Source: Hsuehochloa calcarea | Taxonomy: Eukaryota; Streptophyta; Magnoliopsida; Poales; Poaceae | Direction of reading: 5' to 3' | Length of the DNA stretch: 64,000 nt | Assembly (NCBI GenBank): GCA_036346395.1 | Contig: CM070606.1 | Location: 15,734,915 to 15,798,914 of the forward strand | Part shown: positions 44,793 to 55,439 of the stretch, one piece after another | Layout of the letters: each line of letters opens with the position of its first letter | Position numbering within the stretch: the stretch's first letter is position 1 | The notes under the pieces: model-generated | The model's input: only the letters and a program-made list of their open reading frames with translations | What the model was told of the DNA's origin: nothing | Database searches by the model: none | Made by a program: the position numbers and the translations under genes

Positions 44793-46669
44793 TGCCTCGG
44801 CTCAGCACAGTGCATGCACCGGAGGTCCATGGCCGGTCCCCCAGTTCATGACTATGCACTAACCCCGTGGGACCCACATGTCATACACACATCTGAATCG
44901 TTATTTAAGGACTACTTCCTATTCATGGGCCCACATGCCATAGATACATTAATTCTTAAGACCGATCATTAACTACAGTAACTACCGATTAACTTTTAGT
45001 CACGGAATTAACGACTAATGGTGTGGTTACAGTGTGCCGGATAGCCCAACAAAAGCCGAGCTCCCCTCGCCGGCGGATTGCTAGCGATTCCGGCAACGAC
45101 GGTGTCGGCCAACGGCAGGGATGGGTGCGCAATAGCAGTGTGCGCCTATGGGTGGCGATTTCAGCCCCTACTACGGCGGAGTAGCGGTGGCGCGTCGGAG
45201 GCGAGCGGCGACGTTCTTACGGCCACGGTGAAAAACACATCACAGCTCCGCATTGTCCAGGATATGAGGTGCCCAAGCTACTAGAGACTACTAGGAGGTT
45301 ACCTGGGCACTAGAGAGGTGTGGTGAAGCTCGGAGCTGGCCCAGCGTCGTCAAAGGTGACGGCGGCGCTACGGCTTCACGAGAAGACGTTCTGCGAAAAG
45401 AGGACGACAATGAAGTATCGGGATAGCTCAAGGATGTCCAGTAGATGCTCCAATGACCCAGAATCGGAAAATGCCTCGCCAATCAGCGGTGAAGACGAAG
45501 AACAGTGCTCTTCGACAAAAACAAGGAAACTCCAATTCCCCGAGCTCCTGTTCAGCATCCGGCCACTAAAGACTTACGACACAAGGTGACACACACCAGA
45601 GGGCAAATGGCTCACCGTGGATGAAGATGGCAAGGATTGACACGGCGGTGGCTCTCGGTGCGCGCTCTGGAGTCGAGGAAGACACGCTAGTGTTCCAGAA
45701 GCTACAAGGCACGGTAAGAACTGGCATTAGCCAAAATGGAATCGGCAAGGAAGATAGAGGAGAGGGGATGCATGGCCGGGAGCTTATTGGAGTGCCTAGC
45801 TCAAATGAGCTTCTCTTCCTCGACCCAGAGGAAAGATGTGTGGCAGGGGAGTGGGAGAGGGGGTCTTAAGCCCGGAAAGATGACGGAGTGGAGGCGGCGT
45901 GAAGGGGCGAAGCTCCCGGAGTGGTCGGGAGGAGCGATGTGGCCACGGCGTCACAACGTGCGAGCAGAGGTCGGCGGCCGCGTGGTGAAGAGGCTCTGCG
46001 GACGTCAAGACGGAGAAGACAACCGATGAGGCGGCCCACCGGCCCACGGCAGTGGGAGGCGGCGCGAGCGCGAGGTGGTTGGAAGACACAGTGGGGTCGT
46101 CCGATCTAAATCGGATGGTCCACGTTCTAGTGGGCTCAGTGAGTCATTCGCCGATCGGCTCGATGCCGTTCTTGTCTTTGTGGGTTTGAGTCTAAAGAAT
46201 AGTGTTTGTTGGTGATTTTGAATTTATTCCTCCTAGTTTGACCAGGCTCCAAAATATAGCAAAATAATTCATAAAAATGTGAAATAAATCAGAGAGGGGT
46301 TCCTGGGGTGACCTAGTACCCACCTAAATTTGGAAAACCCACTGTTCATGTTGTATTTGGTATAATTCAAATTCAAACTAGCATAGGTTATTAATCGAGC
46401 TTGAATTTTCTGTGGTTCAATTTTGGTTCCAAAAATTTGGCAAAAATTATATTAATTCATGATAATCAATATAGTATTTAAATAAATTATTTCCAGAGGA
46501 CATTCATATGCTTTTTTTACTGTTTTCTTTAGGAGCTACTTTTGTAAGTGTAGATTTATACAACTGTATAACATTTTCCTAGTGCAATATATAATGTAAA
46601 TGCTTGAAATCGTGATGCATGCTGATGTGATGCATAGTAATTGTCTTTATTAATTTTGGGGATGTGACA
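44793..46669 (-). repeat. 3' LTR of chromovirus remnant C
   Basis: On the minus strand it begins TGTCACATCCCC and ends CCGAGGCA (TG..CA, 1877 bp). It has a GC-rich middle (45050-46080) and A/T-rich ends. It lies in the kinase-fragment intron after cacat (44788-44792), which is the left half of a target duplication whose right half is lost. The GC-rich frames here are not called as genes. Confidence 0.8.
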
Positions 46670-46682
46670 AACCTCCCTCCTT
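46670..46682 (-). other. Polypurine tract of chromovirus C
   Basis: Minus-strand AAGGAGGGAGGTT directly abuts the TGTCACATCC start of the LTR. Confidence 0.75.
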
Positions 46683-46879
46683 ACAAAAGATCTTGACCCC
46701 GAGATCTGGGTAGAACAGAAATTAGATAGGAGGATTCTAAAAGAAGATACAACATTTGTTGTCGTGATTTCCTTCAAAGATAGCGCTAAGATATCTCAGC
46801 AAGGTTACAAAGAATGGTTATTACAATTTTCTTCCCAGTGCTTTGTTTAACCTTTTCTTTCTTGATACAAAGGCACTTC

Positions 46880-46995
46880 AAACAGAAAGAAATAGATCGG
46901 GATATTCGGTCCGCATCCGATCTTCCCGCTTCCAAGTTGCTTCATCTTCAGTATGGTTACTCCACTGAATTCTTAGGAACTTGATGCTGCGGTTC
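46880..46995 (-). pseudogene. Chromodomain of chromovirus C
   Basis: The minus strand encodes RNRSIKFLRIQWSNH followed by EATWKREDRM and YPDLF, the typical integrase-linked chromodomain of Del/Tekay elements, which directs insertion toward marked chromatin. It supports the lineage call for both remnants. The junction to the upstream integrase is deleted. Confidence 0.8.
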
Positions 46996-46996
46996 C

Positions 46997-48264
46997 TCAT
47001 TTCATTTGACTCCACCGTGGCCACTTCTTCAGGTCTTGGTACATTTTCGTACTCCCGGGGTGGATAGAGAATTGAGAGTCATGAGCTTCCTTGAGGATCA
47101 ACTCCCTCAAGTTGCGGTTAAATGGGACCACCAAACGGTCCCCAAAACACAAAGTGCCTTGAGCATTTTCAGTGAAACAATTGGCCTTGCATTGCTTCAT
47201 TTCTTCCCGAATTTGGGTTGTCTCCATATCGGTCTTCTGGGCTTCTCTAATCTGGTCTTCTAATGTGGATTCCACATTGAGGACAGCAAGGGACCCTTCC
47301 TCAACAATCTCCATTTTGGAGAAGTTTTGATGAACTGCGGTAATAGCATAAGTCCAAGAAAACTACGTATGTCGGTGACACTCTTGGGTTGATTCGATCA
47401 AGGACATCTTGCACTTTACTAGGATCAACAATGACACCTCCTTCGATAGCACATGACCCAAAAAGCTAACTTCATGAAGCCAGAATTCACATTTACTGAA
47501 TTTTGCATAAAGCTGATGTTGACGAAGCTTCCCCAACACTAGCCGCAAGTGCTGCTCATGTTCTTCATCGGACTTGGAGTAGATAAGTATGTCGTCGATG
47601 AATATGACGACAAACTGGTCCAGATACTCCATAAAAACCGAATTCATTTGGTTCATGAAGTGTGCCGGAGCATTGGTCAGGCCGAAGGACATAACTGTGT
47701 ACTCGTACAACCCGTAACGAGTGGAGAAAGTTGTCTTCGGTATATCTTCAGTTCTGACCTTGAGCGGTCCACTTCCTCTTCCTTGACTCTTCCAAGGCTA
47801 CACTCTTGTGTTCCACCATAATGGCTTTATTGACCATGTGCTGGAAGTTACGAAAGTCGTGAACGGCAAGAGCTAGCTGCATCTCTTCTATCAGGCCGTT
47901 GATGAACCGGCTCTGCGGCACGCATCTGTGGGGACGTCATCGAAGCGTAACGAGTTAAGAAGTTAAACTCGTGCAAATACTCCGTGACGGTCTTCCTCCC
48001 TTGCTTGAGGACCAGGAACTGTTGCTGCTTGGTCATTACCACGCCCTCAGGAATGTAAGCTTCGCGGAAGGCCGCCTTGAACTCGTTCCAAGATGGAACG
48101 TCTCCGTCGGACTGTATAGCGGAAAAGTTATCCCACCACGCGCTTGCAGGCTTTCCACCGGTAGTGGTGGTGAATAGCACCTCTCGGTCTTGGGTGCGGC
48201 ACCGAAGCGGTGCTTTGCATCGGTCGGCCACCCCGAGTCGAATGGGGTGGTCGAGTGCGCCAAA
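46997..48264 (-). pseudogene. Deleted gag-RT-integrase pieces of chromovirus C
   Basis: Gag shows WWDNFSA, WNEFKAAFREAYIPEG and TVTEYLHEFN. It then jumps to a reverse transcriptase core with the catalytic FIDDILIYS near 47590 and KCEFWLHEVSFLGHVL. It jumps again at 47320-47340 to the integrase start (AHDSQFSIHPGS). The polymerase palm that remnant B lacks is present here. Frameshifts and internal deletions leave no working frame. Confidence 0.8.
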
Positions 48265-49688
48265 GCACGGGCAAAACTCACCTAGGTGGCATTTGCCTTG
48301 ACCAGCCAGAGCATCTGGCTCAGGGGCATCTTCTCGAAGAGGCGCGACACTAGCGGCGGCGCGGCAAAGCAAGCCACCTCCTCGCATACGAAGGCCACAA
48401 GGGCCGATCTTGAAGTCGTTGGTGCACAACGGTCCAAGATCCGCCGTAGGAGCAGCCCCAGGGGCGCCGGCGGCACTTTCCCCGGCGTCTCCGGCAGCAC
48501 CGGAGCGCTCGCTGGCCTTGCCACTATCCGGGTCGCCACCCCATTCCCCACCTCTCCGGAGCCACCCTCGACGGCACCCTCATCGCTCCCTGCTGCAATG
48601 CACAGGTCAGTACGGGCGCCACAAACCAAAGAGGGACAGCAAGAACTTACCAATGGCGGCCGGAGCGTCTCCCACCAGGGTGTCCTCGGTCCCTTGGCCA
48701 TACACCCCCGAAGGAGTCCCAACGGACGAGTCCTCGAGAGCCAGGCTCGCCACGCGAAACGAACCAGTCGCCTTCGCCACCGGCCCGAGGACGCCAGTGG
48801 CGGAAACCTGGGCAACCACCCGCGCGCCCGACGAAGAACCCGTCGAGTCCACCCGCTCGGTCCGTCCCGAGGGGACCCGGGCGGCCTTCTAAGGGCGGGC
48901 CGGTGAACAACGCGGCACGTCAGCTCCCGCCGCTCCGCCACACTGTAAGTGTACAACATCGATGGGCCCCGCAGCGTTCAGCTCTTCGGGCACCCGGCCC
49001 TTCCGCCTCCTGCCGTCGTCGGGATCTGACTGCTCCGCCAGACGGTTGGTCGGGTCCAGCACTGTAGATTGAGCCGCGACTCCACGCACCACGAGCCCCG
49101 CCGCGTGCTCCTTGCGGTGTAAGGACCCAATCGCCGCTCTCGCATGAGGCGCCCGCCTCGTCAGCAAGATCGCATGGCACCTCGAGGAGGATTATACGCA
49201 TAATCTAGAAACCAAGCAACCTAGACTACCGCTACAACAACACTACTTACCATCCTTGCCGCTCGGCAGAAAAAGCGCACGAACGCCACCCGTCGCGACG
49301 CCAAGTCGGATGTTCCACCCCCGCGCGAGTGGCCACAACAGGATCGCGCAGAACTCCTCCACAAGATCCCGAGTGGAAAGCCTACGTGTCGCCGTCAGGA
49401 GGAGCTGCAGGAGCGACTCCCTCTAAGTCAACTCAATCTCCAGAGAGGGGATGAGTTGAATGGGCCCCCCGGTCGACCGCAGGTCGTCGCTCGAGGGGGA
49501 CTTGTGGTAAAACCACCTTCGTGTCCAATCCGTGTCCCGTCGGTTGCTGGAGGCGGGGGATGGCAGGTACCGAAGGTAGTGCGCCTTCTGTTGGAAATTC
49601 ACGCTCACAAAGTTGAGCGTTTCGCCGGTGTCCTTCTTCGGTTGGCAACGACCGTCGTGAAGATATGGGAACAACCGACCCTCCCCGT
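48265..49688 (-). pseudogene. Tat antisense ORF, copy D, C-terminal part
   Basis: This matches copy C 37040-38340. The minus strand from about 49680 encodes YLHDGRCQPKKDTGETLNF, NFQQKAHYLRYL and RRWFYHKSPSSD. A splice donor (GT at 49250-49249) follows. The acidic linker and the MLWLVKANAT-type block lie near 48300. Sequence corresponding to the coiled-coil tail is gone because the copy is fused to chromovirus gag at 48264. Its N-terminal half lies at 53932-54242 beyond the hAT insertion. Confidence 0.7.
49681..49688 (+). other. hAT target duplication, left
   Basis: ctccccgt, repeated exactly at 53932-53939. Eight bases is the hAT standard. Confidence 0.95.
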
Positions 49689-49870
49689 TAGGGATGGCAA
49701 TTGTGCCCGGGTGCAGTGTGCCGTGGCGAATACCCTAATGGAGGTGGGTATGGGCGTATTTCTTTGCCCACGGCTATAATAACGGGCACAAAAACTTACC
49801 CATCGGGTAAACGGGCGCGGGCATGGGTAAGCTCCACCCGTACCCGCTTCGCCCATTTACCCGTCATATA
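49689..49870 (+). repeat. hAT left terminal and subterminal repeats
   Basis: The inverted repeat is followed by 'acccatcgggtaaacgggcg', 'acccgtaccc' and similar words to about 49865. Confidence 0.8.
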
Positions 49871-50444
49871 CACTGACAGGTGGGACCGTAAATATCCTCA
49901 CCATATAAAAATGCTGAAACCCTAACTCCCGCCCCCATCTCCCCATCCCACGGTCCACTCCGCTCCACTCCCTCCCGACCTCCGGCCCACCGTCCTTCAC
50001 CACCTCCACTCCCAGTCAACCTCCTCTGATCCTCTCGTTCTCATCGTCTCCCTCGCAGAGCCGCAGTCGCCGCGACGCAGCTTCGTCTGAGTCGTCTCCC
50101 CCGCAGCGACGCAGCCTCATCTCCCTCGCAGCGACGCAGCCTCGTCTCCCTCGCCCCGCCGCGGACCCTCCAAGTCCGGCTACGAGATCTCCGTGGCCTC
50201 CTCCCTCGGCCGGCAACCTCCTCCTGGCTGTCCCTTCTCCCGGCCGTTCCCACCGACCACCGCGCCTCCGTCTCCCTATCTCCGGATCTCCTCCCGGTCG
50301 TCTCCCTCGTGGCAGCGACGACCTCGTCTCCTCGCCGTGCCGCGGACCCTCCAAGTCCGGGCTACGAGATCTCTGGCCGGCCTCCCTCCTCATGCACCAC
50401 CACCACTACCATGTCCAGGTGTGAGGTTTTCCTTCGTTCCTAAA

Positions 50445-50522
50445 ATCTATTTCGCTCAACAAAATTAGACAAATCAAGATCTATTTCGCTCAACAAAATT
50501 AGACAAATCAAGATCTATTTCA
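50445..50522 (+). repeat. 34-bp tandem repeat in the hAT 5' region
   Basis: Two full units (50445-50478 and 50479-50512) and a partial third, with core 'ctatttcgctcaacaaaat'. Confidence 0.9.
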
Positions 50523-50786
50523 TTTGTCCCCTTCTCCCGTAGTCCCCCTACTGTTCCCCTCCCATTGTTCCCACCGCCACCGCGCCTCCGCCTCCCTATC
50601 TCCAGATCTCCTCCCGGTCGTTCCCTCCCGGCCGCCTCCCATCACCCACCGCCATCGCGCCTCCCATCGGCCGTTCCCATCTGCCACCGTGCCTCCCTCC
50701 TCCAGATCTCCTCCTCCTCCCGGCCGGCTTCAGGTGCGTGAACTCCAAATTTTTTGATGTTTGTATGTTCCTCGATGAACTCACAC

Positions 50787-51300
50787 ATCGTTTGTATGTT
50801 CAGATTGTGTGTAGCCGGCCAAAATGGGAAGTCCGAACTCGGATCGTGTGTGTGTTGGCCAAAATGGGATGTCCAGATTTCTACTGATGAACTCTGATGT
50901 GTTTGATGAACTCTGATGTTTGAACTGATGAACTCACACATCAGTTTGTATGTTCAGATTGTGTGTGTAGCCGGCCAAAATGGGAAGTCCAGAACTCCAG
51001 ATCGTGTGTGTGTGTTGGCCAAAATGGGATGTCCAGATTTCTACTGATGAACTCTGATGTGTTTGATGAACTCTGATGTTTGAACTGATGAACTCACACA
51101 TCAGTTTGTATGATGAACTCACACATCAGTTTGTATGTTCAGATTGTGTGTGTAGCCGGCCAAAATGGGAAGTCCAGAACTCCAGATCGTGTGTGTGTGT
51201 TGGCCAAAATGGGATGTCGATTTCTCTTGATGAACTCGATGTGTTTGATGAACTCGATGTTTGAACTGATGAACTCACACATCAGTTTGTGTGTATGAAC
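50787..51300 (+). repeat. Tandem repeat of about 150-185 bp, three units, in hAT
   Basis: Anchors 'ttgtatgttcagattg' occur at 50792, 50945 and 51131. The units share 'ccggccaaaatgggaagtcc' and several 'gatgaactc' words. The third unit has an extra 'gatgaactcacacatcag' block. The array lies between the promoter-like GC-rich region and the transposase, perhaps in the 5' UTR or an intron. Confidence 0.85.
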
Positions 51301-51779
51301 TTTGCAGTTTTATTTCTACTGATGAACTCTGATCTGTTTGGATGTGTGTATGGATCTGTTTGGATGTGTGTATGGATCTGTTATATACTTATATGTTCTG
51401 TTCCAGATGTCCTTCAAAACATGCATGAACTCTGATGAAGTAATGATCTGTTTGTGTGTATGTATATGTTCTGTTCCAGATGTCCTTCAAAACTAGGACA
51501 ATCATTATATGTATGGATCATCAAATGTGTTTGTGTCGGTGTGTGTGTGTCGATTGTGTCAAATTTATTTTGTACTCTTTTTGATTTTAGGAGTCATTAC
51601 TCTAATTGAAATACGTGTCAGTGTGTGTGCCAAATTGAAATATGTTGTTGAGTTTATATATCTTTTTGAAATATGTTGTTGAGTTTATATATCTTTTTGA
51701 TTTATCTCACGCTTTATATTCATATTATTTCACTAGCTTGATGAACTCATGAACTCACAATTTTCACCAATTCCAACTC

Positions 51780-53310
51780 TTAGATGGCGACTCCGGGAAG
51801 TAGTAGCCAACATGGGGCAATCTTCTCAAGGCTCAATACTCCGTGATCAACAAGTAGGATCTGAAGCTGAACCTCAAGTAACAGGACATTTTGTTGACCT
51901 TTGGACAGCTGATAATCAAAAGAGAGGCTACATGGCAGTAACAGGACATTTTGTTGATGACTCTTGGAAGCTTAGAAGCTGCATTTTGAGGTGATTGCTA
52001 TATTGAAATACTAATCTTCTTGCTATTTTGAAATCTAATTTTCTTGCTATGCTGAACCATGTAGGTTTATATATGTGCCATGCCCACATACAGCAGAGGT
52101 TATTTGTGAAGCGCTATATAAAAGCCTGCAGAATTGGAATCTTGATTGTAAACTATCTACTTTGACCTTGGATAATTGCTCAACAAATGATAAATTGGTT
52201 GAAGCAATAGAGACAAAGGTTGGTCCATCTAATCTTTTATTGGGTGGAAAGATGCTACATATGCGTTGTTGTGCACATATTCTTAACTTAATTGTGAAAG
52301 ATGGATTGAGTGTCATGGAGCATAGCATTAAGAGACTACGTGATAGTGTTTCCTATTGATGACTACACCAAAGAGTACGAAAAATTTGTGAAAGCTCGGT
52401 TTGTTAAGGTTGAAATAACTAAAAGATTGGTCTTGATTGCAAAACTAGATGGAATTCAACCTATATTATGCTTAGTACTGCTATTCCCTATAAGAAAGTC
52501 TTTGAGAGGTTGAAGCAACTTGATATGCAGTTTATTTGTGCACCAACAGCTGCTGCTTGGAATTTTGCCTCAACTGTTTGTGAAAAATTAAGCCTCTTCT
52601 ATGAACTCACTGAAATGTTTTCGGAACTAAATATGTAAATAACTAACATATTCTTCCCAAAGATATATGAGGTCAAAATGTATATGAATAAATGGTTAGG
52701 ATGTGGAGATCCAATAATTGAGGCTATGTCATTGAGATGATAAAAAGTTTGACAAATCTTGGTCCGATATTCATGGTTTGATGGCTATTGCTATTATTCT
52801 TGATCCACGTGGAAAAATGACAATGTTACATGCATGCTATATTGCCCTCTTTGGCGAAGAAAATTCAAGAGAATGTTACAAAGAGTTATAATTGCTTGTG
52901 TGAGTTGATGAATGAGTACCAAGTGCATAGTGGAGAAGAGGGTATGGCTACATCTTCTAGTACTAGTGTTGCAACCTGGTGCTAATGAGGTGCTTTCAAT
53001 ATTTAAAACACTAGTCGCTAGTAAGAAAAGTAGGTGTAGTAAAGACCAAAAGTGAGCTAGATCGTTATTTGGAAGAAGAAACTCTTCCTTGCACAAATGA
53101 GGAATTTGATATCTTGGGTTGGTGGAAGGTGGTGGGACACGTTATCCTACATTGCGGATGATTGCCCGTGATATCTTGGCTATTCCAATAACAACAAAGA
53201 GCTTCGAATCGACTTTTAGCACTAGTGGTAGAGTGCTAAGTGAACATCGCGATGTCTCACTCCGGCTATATTGGAGGCATTGATGTGCTCACAAAGTCGG
53301 CCGGAATGAA
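51780..53310 (+). pseudogene. hAT transposase (RICESLEEPER type), decayed
   Basis: The recognisable blocks, in order, are FVDLWTADNQKRGYM and VTGHFVDDSWKL (about 51890-51980, RNase H-like fold with the first acidic residue); an apparent intron at about 51993-52062 (GTGATT..TGTAG); YVPCPHTAEVICEAL, LSTLTLDNCSTND and LHMRCCAHILNLIVKDGL (52075-52310); ERLKQLDMQF (about 52510); SWSDIHGLMAIAIILDPRGK (about 52760); and the C-terminal dimerisation region with TKSFESTFS and SGRVLSEH (about 53190-53250). Stops and frameshifts separate the blocks. The N-terminal BED zinc finger is not visible. hAT transposases cut and paste by hairpin chemistry; this one is inactive. Confidence 0.85.
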
Positions 53311-53699
53311 CTTAAAGGTATGTAATGCAACTAGTGATGTAAATATTTCGAATTTTCTATGTGATTGCAAACTAGTGATATAATGCAATATTTACTTTTC
53401 GGGTGAAGGAGGAGTTGAGAGTTTATGGACATGCCTTGAAGACATTGAAGAGGAGCTTAAAGATTGTTGTTCAATCTCAATCGTCGACTCTGATTGAACT
53501 ATTTTCATATGTTCTACTCTTGTTGCAAACTTAATTTGTTTATATGTGAGGAACTATGTGTGACTGTGGAATCGCAGTTTGTATTTTCTTTTTATTTGTT
53601 GAACTTGATGTGTGAATTATGATGAACTTTATTAGTTGTTGAATGTGTGATACAATATTGATGTGAACTTGATGTATGCATTATTTGTGTGATGACTGA

Positions 53700-53931
53700 T
53701 GAGTATGCCCGCGGGCGATGGGTACCCATGGGCGATGGGTACCCGTGGGCGACGGGCATGGACGAGTTTATGTAAACGGTATGCCATGGGCGACGGTACC
53801 ATGGGCGACGGACGGGTATGGGCGAGGTTTTTCGCCCGTCGTCCTTCGCGGGTATACCGTGGGGAATTCGGTCACGGAGTGCGTGTATGGCGAGCACTAC
53901 CTGCGTACCGCGCGCCCGATTGCCATCCCTA
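53700..53931 (-). repeat. hAT right subterminal and terminal repeats
   Basis: At least six 'gggcgaygggta'-like words lie between 53706 and 53850, before the 13-bp inverted repeat at 53919-53931. Confidence 0.8.
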
Positions 53932-53939
53932 CTCCCCGT
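53932..53939 (+). other. hAT target duplication, right
   Basis: ctccccgt, identical to 49681-49688. Confidence 0.95.
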
Positions 53940-54242
53940 CGACCCCAGCAGACCGCATCACCCACTCAAACACCCCAAGCTTCACAAGGGAGTTCGGCGT
54001 CAGCTGGGCTAGCTCCACCCAATAAAGTTGCAACACGCAGCTGACCAACTCGACGCAGGAAATCAGAGGCCGGCGTCCAGAAAAGCAACGAAGACGACAG
54101 GCTCGTCTTCCCGAGGCGCCGGCACCGTCTCCATCCCGGGGGCTCGCGTGAGAGATAGGTCAGCAATCTTTCCCTCGCCCCGAAGCGACCAGAAGATCTG
54201 CGGCGTCACCAACGAGCGGCCCATCTTGTCCGTGTGGGCCAT
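53932..54242 (-). pseudogene. Tat antisense ORF, copy D, N-terminal part
   Basis: ATG 54242 opens MAHTDKMGRSLVTPQ and leads to VVFVAFLDAGL near 54070; after a one-base shift RFPASSW and LAQLTPNSLVKLGVFEW follow. The 49688/53931 hAT insertion splits the domain just after that. TATA at 54323. Up to the insertion this is the best preserved start among the copies. Confidence 0.75.
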
Positions 54243-54322
54243 CGAGACTCCGCCGTCTCGGGAACATCTAAGGAAAGGAGGGCAAAGAACCATCAAAGAT
54301 CAGATATGATCGGGCACCCACC

Positions 54323-54331
54323 CTATTTATA
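54323..54331 (-). promoter_or_regulatory. TATA box for the antisense ORF, copy D
   Basis: Minus-strand TATAAATAG about 85 bp upstream of the chosen ATG, the same distance as in copy B. Confidence 0.65.
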
Positions 54332-54546
54332 GCCATGCTAGCGCGCCAAAACGATGCGGCACGAAGTCAAGAGACGCGCGATCACCACCGATCGACACGC
54401 GTGTGCCCTAGGAGAGCGAACTATTCCGCCTCATTAAATGGCGTGGCACCCAACCGAGGCCAATTAAGGCACAGAACCCAATATGACGCCATAAAGACGA
54501 TTCGACAAGCTAACAAAGACAAAGACGCCGCCAGCCGAAGGGGCGG

Positions 54547-55359
54547 TGTGCTGTATTCTTCGGGAAGAACGACGCGGTTTGACCACCACAATGAAGCGGG
54601 ACCTCGGCCGCGAGGGGCTTGTCGAGGGGCGGCCCCATCGACTCAATGGCCCCCAGGTGAAGGCCCCTGGCCAGAGGGCACCTAGTGTCCTGCGAGACCC
54701 GAAGCTACCCAGAGCCCCGCGAGGCCCGGAGCAGTAGGCCCGTACCTCCGGGGTGAACTCGAAGCTCCCCCGGAGGGTCCCCGGAGCATCGCGAGGCCAG
54801 GAGCAGCAGGCCCTCCGGATCACCTCCGGGGCAGACCCAGAGCCCCGCGAGCCCCGGAGCAGCAAGCCCTCCGGGTCACCTTCGGGAGCCCCCCCCCCCG
54901 AGGGTCCCCGGAGCCCTACGAGGCCCGGAGCAGCAGGCCCTCTGGGTGCACCCGAAGCTCCACCGGAGGGTCCCAGAGCCCCGCGAGGCCCGAAGCAGCA
55001 GGCCCTCTGGGCTAGCTCTGGAGAAAAACCGAAGGCAGATCGCTCCGAGCGCAGATGGACCGGGTGCACTAGCTAGGTGGACCAGGCCTAGGGGTACCCA
55101 ACGTGGACCAAAGCCTAAGCGTAGGGGGGAATGTCCCTGCAGCCCCTACGCGTACAGTGCCGCCATAGGATTAGAATGGTAATGTAAAGACCCCCTCTTG
55201 GGGGGGGCTATAAATAGGGGCCACCCCCCTCATGTAAAAGGGAGACAAAAGCCCTAACTTTTCGAAGCAATACAAATACACATTTCTCATCACCTTGGTG
55301 GTCCTTCTCCCGAGGACCCCGCGCTCTCCTCGAGCTTATCAAGGGTCCCCTTTTCATCA
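54547..55359 (+). repeat. Tat-lineage LTR, copy D (most complete, about 813 bp)
   Basis: TGTGCTG start after a purine tract (gaaggggcgg), GC-rich tandem units at about 54680-55030, TATAAATA at 55209-55216, 'gcaatacaaatacacatttc', and an end at tcatca (55359). With only one LTR per copy, the ends rest on TG/CA logic and on comparison between copies. Confidence 0.75.
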
Positions 55360-55439
55360 GATAACCTGCTTGCTACGATAGTTCCTATATATATTGCCCA
55401 TTGGGCCTCTTCATATATACAATGACAATATTCATAACA
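55360..55439 (+). repeat. Small copia LTR 3' stub, copy D
   Basis: 'atattgcccattgggcctcttc' and the end 'ttcataaca' match the 3' half of the LTRs of the elements at 2267 and 8801. Confidence 0.7.

Larger units (their letters stand above)
44793..48264 (-). mobile_element. Tekay/Del-type chromovirus remnant C, minus, with 3' LTR
   Basis: The 3' LTR (44793-46669) is preceded on the minus strand by the polypurine tract AAGGAGGGAGGTT. Internally, from right to left, are gag (48264-47848), a reverse transcriptase core (47710-47420), an integrase zinc-binding start (47314-46997) and a chromodomain (about 46990-46890). Deletions removed the protease, most of RNase H and the integrase core. It shares with remnant B the gag end point within a few bases. 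Confidence 0.85.
49689..53931 (+). mobile_element. hAT transposon, RICESLEEPER-like (4.24 kb)
   Basis: It has 13-bp perfect terminal inverted repeats (49689-49701 and 53919-53931, tagggatggcaat) and an 8-bp duplication. Both subterminal regions are full of GGGTAC/GGGCGA words in opposite orientation, like transposase-binding repeats of Ac-type elements. The interior has a GC-rich 5' region, tandem repeats (50445-50522 and 50790-51300) and a decayed plus-strand transposase (51880-53310). It interrupts the Tat antisense ORF, and removing it plus one duplication restores that reading context. Confidence 0.95.

Noticed and set aside
45320..46109. Several frames in a GC-rich stretch
   Set aside because: They fall inside the chromovirus 3' LTR (44793-46669) and differ in all phases with no domain.
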